A DNA stretch of 64,000 nt from CAYHVK01 sp964360255 (GTDB lineage Bacteria; Bdellovibrionota; Bdellovibrionia; Bdellovibrionales; UBA1609): assembly GCA_964360255.1 (NCBI GenBank), contig CAYHVK010000009.1, forward strand, positions 92,847 to 156,846, in the 5' to 3' direction. The position numbers and the translations under genes were made by a program. This document shows, in pieces, positions 60,261 to 64,000 of the stretch; positions within the stretch are counted from its first letter, which is position 1; each line of letters starts with the position of its first letter. The notes under the pieces are model-generated. The model searched no databases. It worked only from the letters and a program-made list of their open reading frames with translations, and had not been told where the DNA came from.

Positions 60261-62195
60261 ATGATACAGCCGGATTACAGTTATTTTGATGCCTTGCTCG
60301 ATGCCGTTTACATTTTAAACGAGCAGCGAGGAGTGGTTTACTGTAATGAAGCCGGTGCTACGCTTTTTGAATCTTCTGTGAAGCGTCTTACGAAAGGTAA
60401 GCCCATTTTTGAATTTGCCGAGTTTTCTGACGTAAATTCATTTTTAATGCCTAATGGTACTACGGGTAAAGATTCTCCTGCACCCATGCAGGAGATTCAA
60501 TTTAAATTGGTGGCTTCTGGTAAAACAGGCAAAGTGCAAATTTCTTTACAACCTTTCAAAGATATAAATGGTGAGGCTCGCTGGATTGCTATTTCTCGTG
60601 ATGTGACTCTTGAAGAAGCCCTTCATACCAAGCACCATGAGCAGTTGAAGCAACTTGAAGACTACTCTAAAAATCTCGAGAGAAAAGTCGAAGAGCGCAC
60701 GTTAGAATTGCAAAAAGTAAATGTGATGCTGAGTGCAACGATGAACAGCTTAGGCCAAGGTTTTTTGGTCTTTGACCGAACTGGTTTGTGCTCAAACTTT
60801 TATACTAAAGCCTGTGAAGATATTTTAGAATCAATGCCTGCTTTAAAAAATATTTGGGATGTATTACGTGTTCCTGAAAAAGAACTTTCAACATTTGATA
60901 TGTGGATGAAAGCTCTTTTTTCTGAACAACTTCCTTTTGAATCTATGAAAAGCCTTGGGCCGACAAAGTATGATCACACCCAAGATCGTCATGTGAAGCT
61001 CGATTACTTTCCTATTCGTGAAGCAGATGGCAAGATTGATAAAGTCGTTCTTGTTGCGACCGATTGGACAAATGAATTTTTGGCACAAAAGGCGCTCGAG
61101 CAAGAAAAGAAATTTGCCAAAATGGTAATCAAGCTTGTCACGAGCCGTAAACAGTTTTCAGGCTTTATCAATTCAATTGATAACGTGATTCGTGAGAGCA
61201 AGGCCTTGGCAGAAAAAGCCATTAGTAAATGGGATCAATTCGATGTTGAGACGTCGTTTAGACTTCTTCACACTCTTGAGGGTGAAGCCGGAATATATTC
61301 AGCCGATGCCATTTGGTTGTATTCTAGAAAAGCGCAAGAAGTGATAGAGCCGGTTAAAAAGGGCCACGAAAAATTCTCTCAAACGGTTCATCAGAATTAC
61401 ATGGATTCGCTGAATCAGCTTGAAGAGACAAAACATGCTTTTTTAAAGCAGCACGCAGAGCTTTTTTCTTTAACAGGAGTCACGGGTGCAGCCGTCATTG
61501 AAATTCAAAAAGATGATGTAACTAGAATCTGTAAGTATTTGGCTGAAACAGGAATCTCTAGCAGCGTGATTCAGTATATTAAAGAAGAGCTTCTCGCCGA
61601 AAAAATAGAAGCCAGCTTTGCTCACTACAATGATGTGGCCCAAGCGGTTGCTGAGAGACTGAATAAAAAAGTGAAACCACTTGAATTCAAAGGTGGTGAC
61701 CTTAAAATTCTCACTGATCGTTTTGAAACTTTATTCTCAACATTCGTACATGTAGCTCGTAATACAGTTGACCATGGCATCGAAGCGCCAGAAGAGCGTG
61801 AAATGATGGGTAAAGACCCTGCCGGGACTATTGTTTTTTCTTTTAGTAAAACAGCAAAAGCAGGCCAGGACTGGCTTCAAATCGAAGTTCAGGATGATGG
61901 TCAAGGTATTGACCCAGACCGTATTCGCCGCAAAGTTCTCGAAAATAAGCCTCATTCTGATTTTGCTTCTAAGTCAGATCAAGAAGTGATTCAGGCGGTA
62001 TTTGATCCGGGCTTAACGACGAAAGCTGAAGTGGGAGAGTTCTCTGGTCGTGGAGTTGGTCTCAATGCAGTTTTAGATGCGGCCAAGCAGCTCGGAGGGA
62101 TGGCTGTAATGCATTCTGAGCTTGGTAAAGGCACGCATCTTGTGGTCACTGTGCCTCTACAAAATGAAATAAACTTAAGTAAAAAAGCGGCCTAA
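60261..62195 (+). CDS. CheA-like PAS histidine kinase with HPt domain
   Basis: The 644-residue soluble protein has two PAS-like domains (~1-115 and ~160-275) linked by a coiled coil, an HPt domain with the phospho-accepting His337 in L-L-H-T-L-E-G-E-A-G, and an ATPase domain (~480-635) with R-N-T-V-D-H-G-I-E, D-D-G-Q-G-I-D and S-G-R-G-V-G-L-N-A-V. This layout is like CheA, but it has neither the separate dimer domain nor the CheW-like domain at the end. It should autophosphorylate His337 and pass the phosphate to a response regulator, most likely the CheY-type protein coded next. Confidence 0.88.
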   Translation: MIQPDYSYFDALLDAVYILNEQRGVVYCNEAGATLFESSVKRLTKGKPIFEFAEFSDVNSFLMPNGTTGKDSPAPMQEIQFKLVASGKTGKVQISLQPFKDINGEARWIAISRDVTLEEALHTKHHEQLKQLEDYSKNLERKVEERTLELQKVNVMLSATMNSLGQGFLVFDRTGLCSNFYTKACEDILESMPALKNIWDVLRVPEKELSTFDMWMKALFSEQLPFESMKSLGPTKYDHTQDRHVKLDYFPIREADGKIDKVVLVATDWTNEFLAQKALEQEKKFAKMVIKLVTSRKQFSGFINSIDNVIRESKALAEKAISKWDQFDVETSFRLLHTLEGEAGIYSADAIWLYSRKAQEVIEPVKKGHEKFSQTVHQNYMDSLNQLEETKHAFLKQHAELFSLTGVTGAAVIEIQKDDVTRICKYLAETGISSSVIQYIKEELLAEKIEASFAHYNDVAQAVAERLNKKVKPLEFKGGDLKILTDRFETLFSTFVHVARNTVDHGIEAPEEREMMGKDPAGTIVFSFSKTAKAGQDWLQIEVQDDGQGIDPDRIRRKVLENKPHSDFASKSDQEVIQAVFDPGLTTKAEVGEFSGRGVGLNAVLDAAKQLGGMAVMHSELGKGTHLVVTVPLQNEINLSKKAA

Positions 62196-62282
62196 AGCTC
62201 TCTGGTCTTTTGTCTTATTTAAATTTTTTAATATTTTTTGGACTGTTCAATAAAACAACGTTGGCAGATAATTTAAGTCTAT

Positions 62283-62687
62283 ATGTTCCCTAAAGAAACC
62301 AATATTTTAGTAGTTGATGACTCGATTAACATTCGACAAATTATTGTCGATAATTTGAAGCGTTTGGGTTTCATGAAAATCGAAACTGCGGCAGATGCCA
62401 ACGATGCTTACAACAAGCTGATTCAGGCATCAAAAGGTCCCGCACCATTTACGCTGATTCTTTCTGATCTGAACATGCCGGGTCCGAGCGGACTTGATTT
62501 TTTAAAGCAAGTTCGTGATGCAGAGAAGTTTAAAGAAATTCCTTTTATCATGATTACCACTGAGAGTGAAAAGCAGGCAGTTATCCAAGCTGCTGTGAGC
62601 GGTGTAAGTTCATATATCGTGAAGCCGTTTAATTTGGAGACGTTGACCAAGCGACTCGGTGAAGCTTGGAAAAAACACAATCCTTGA
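62283..62687 (+). CDS. CheY-like single-domain response regulator
   Basis: The 134-residue protein is a stand-alone receiver: V-V-D-D-S at residues 10-14, phospho-accepting Asp62 in I-L-S-D-L-N-M-P-G, Thr in I-T-T-E-S-E and Lys in I-V-K-P-F. The N-M-P-G turn and the length are like chemotaxis CheY. It sits 87 bases after the CheA-like gene. The AT-rich gap between them may hold a promoter, but I see no convincing -35/-10 pair. The next gene's GAGG site overlaps its stop codon. Confidence 0.93.
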   Translation: MFPKETNILVVDDSINIRQIIVDNLKRLGFMKIETAADANDAYNKLIQASKGPAPFTLILSDLNMPGPSGLDFLKQVRDAEKFKEIPFIMITTESEKQAVIQAAVSGVSSYIVKPFNLETLTKRLGEAWKKHNP

Positions 62688-62693
62688 GGCTCA

Positions 62694-64000
62694 ATGCAAA
62701 AGAATGAAGTTAATATTCTTATTGTCGAAGACGACGTTACACAGCGAGAAGCACTCAGCGAAGCTGTTAAACGCCGTGGTTTTCGCGCGGTGCCTGTAGG
62801 TAAGCCCGATGAAGCCGAGAGTTTAGCTAAAGTTAAGCCGATTCACGCCGCTATCGTGGATTGTATGCTACCGGGTATTAACGGGGTCGATTTGGCTGTC
62901 CGCCTTAGACAGAATTTAGCTGATGGGGCGCCGATTATTTTTGTTAGCGGTATCTATCGCGATAAGAATTTTGCTGCCGATGCGATTAAAAAAACTGAGG
63001 CTATTGATTTTCTTTATAAACCCTACGATATCGAAAAACTTCTGGCTTTATTAGATAAGACGTTATCAGGTTATTTTGATAAACCAAAAGTAGATCTACA
63101 TGCTCTTTTAGCAGCGCCAGCGGCATCAGCTCGCGAACGTAAAAAAGCTTTAGATCATGTTGAAGAAATGTACGGCTACGACTTGCCGTTCGTGCTTTGT
63201 ATTTTGATGGACGCTGAGAGTTCGGGTCATTTGAACATCGTCGATGATCAGCAAAATATTTACGGCATTACTTTAGCTAAAGGTTCCATTTCGAAAGTCG
63301 ATAGCGAAAAAACGGCTCTTATGACTAAAAAGCTCCTCGTCAGCCACGGTTTCATTACCGAGCTGGATTTGAGCGAGCTCACCTCTAAAAATAAGGGCGG
63401 CGATCTTTTAAGAAACTTGATCAATGAAGGACTGATGAGCCCGCACGTTGTAGATTTAATCAAGCGTGAGCAGATTGGCCAAGAACTTATGAAGCTTTTA
63501 GATAATAGAAAGCTCACGATCAATTTCGTACCTGATAGAAAAATTCAAGACGACCCAACCGCTATTGATATGGCGTCGTTTGTTAATCAACTTCATGATC
63601 AAGTGGCGGCGATTCCAACTGAGTATTTAAAGAATTTCTATAAAGTTTGGTCAAGCCACGCGATGCGCCTGGGCCCGCAATATCAAGAGCAGATTCATAT
63701 TTTGGGTTTGCCGCTGATTCGCGCTTGCGAAGGTTTGGTGGATTTCTTTAAAAAAGATGCAACTCTCGAAGACATTATGGCGAGCGGTAAATACAATGAG
63801 AGCAGTTTCTTTCACGCCCTGCACTTTTTAGCGCTTCGTCGCGTCTTCGTTTTTGACGAGAACCGACGTGTTGCGAACGTTGATGAACATATTGCCCGTT
63901 TAAAATCTATGCATAAAGACCTCGCCGGCAAAAATCCAATGGAGATTTTCGCTTACTTCGGTCTCGGGGACGGTGCTCGTCCAGCTGATATAACAAAGTT
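62694..64000 (+). CDS. Multidomain response regulator (3' partial)
   Basis: The frame is open from an ATG at 62694 to the right window edge (about 435 codons). The first ~125 residues are a receiver: V-E-D-D, phospho-accepting Asp56 in I-V-D-C-M-L-P-G, F-V-S-G and Y-K-P-Y-D. The next part contains L-N-I-V-D-D-Q-Q-N-I-Y-G-I-T-L-A-K-G-S-I, which resembles DUF4388 (PatA-type) domains. Near the window end I-F-A-Y-F-G-L-G-D-G-A looks like the start of a DnaJ-type domain; this is tentative. It is probably part of the same phosphorelay as the genes upstream. GAGG lies four bases before the ATG. Confidence 0.82.
   Translation, partial: MQKNEVNILIVEDDVTQREALSEAVKRRGFRAVPVGKPDEAESLAKVKPIHAAIVDCMLPGINGVDLAVRLRQNLADGAPIIFVSGIYRDKNFAADAIKKTEAIDFLYKPYDIEKLLALLDKTLSGYFDKPKVDLHALLAAPAASARERKKALDHVEEMYGYDLPFVLCILMDAESSGHLNIVDDQQNIYGITLAKGSISKVDSEKTALMTKKLLVSHGFITELDLSELTSKNKGGDLLRNLINEGLMSPHVVDLIKREQIGQELMKLLDNRKLTINFVPDRKIQDDPTAIDMASFVNQLHDQVAAIPTEYLKNFYKVWSSHAMRLGPQYQEQIHILGLPLIRACEGLVDFFKKDATLEDIMASGKYNESSFFHALHFLALRRVFVFDENRRVANVDEHIARLKSMHKDLAGKNPMEIFAYFGLGDGARPADITK

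Overview
The window comes from a Gram-negative bacterium, most likely a member of the Bdellovibrionota (Bdellovibrio-like predators). This placement is inference. It rests on lipoproteins with an F-Q-N-C-G type lipobox, many small secreted proteins with no known domain, a trimeric-fibre protein with an S74 chaperone tail, a histone-fold protein, class II DAHP synthase in a compact aro operon, and type A RNase P RNA. Gene density is very high. Same-strand genes overlap by a few bases in operons, and seven convergent pairs overlap at their 3' ends.

Layout. 0-3.3 kb: 3' part of a large fibre/adhesin. 3.3-17.4 kb: mostly single genes, including a small secreted protein, an SDR, a BLUF photoreceptor, tRNA-CAU, DUF1904, a Tat-exported carotenoid oxygenase, a membrane metallophosphoesterase coupled to a rhomboid protease, a FAD monooxygenase-like protein and a run of secreted or lipid-anchored proteins of unknown function. 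17.5-20 kb: a three-gene MNIO (DUF692)/bufferin-type RiPP cluster, preceded on the same strand by a zinc-finger protein with a C-terminal histone fold. 20-21.8 kb: an M24 peptidase and a DUF1861 propeller. 22-29.2 kb: a seven-gene aromatic amino acid operon (aroA-aroB-aroC-pheA-aminotransferase-chorismate mutase-DAHP synthase). 29.2-37.4 kb: an AI-2E family permease, a triple-repeat Cys/Trp protein, an HExxH protein, a 26-bp perfect inverted repeat, a histidine-phosphatase relative, rnpB with promoter and terminator, SleB-like hydrolase, DusC, an FMN reductase and a methyltransferase. 37.5-42.7 kb: a leucine-degradation operon (carboxyltransferase, enoyl-CoA hydratase, separate biotin carboxylase and biotin carrier, HMG-CoA lyase). 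42.8-49 kb: an SGNH hydrolase, unknown envelope proteins, GNAT, TauE permease, cN-II type nucleotidase and rhodanese. 49.1-53.7 kb: a Pif1-like helicase, then hpd-hmgA-ribD, with an inverted repeat in front of hpd. 53.7-64 kb: a giant FecR/Fn3-like envelope protein, divergent from a signalling operon made of a SpoIIE phosphatase, an anti-sigma-type ATPase, a STAS protein, a CheA-like PAS kinase and two response regulators (the last runs off the window).

The genes support three metabolic themes: making chorismate and phenylalanine, burning leucine to acetyl-CoA and acetoacetate, and burning tyrosine through homogentisate. The last two fit a predator that lives on prey amino acids. The items most worth a second look are the zinc-finger histone protein next to the bufferin-type cluster, the divergent bufferin precursor itself with a hairpin that overlaps its ribosome-binding site, the 26-bp perfect inverted repeat at 32.5 kb, the operator-like palindromes in front of hpd and between the DUF1861 gene and aroA, and the partner-switching/CheA-like signalling block. 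No insertion sequence, CRISPR array or convincing prophage was seen.
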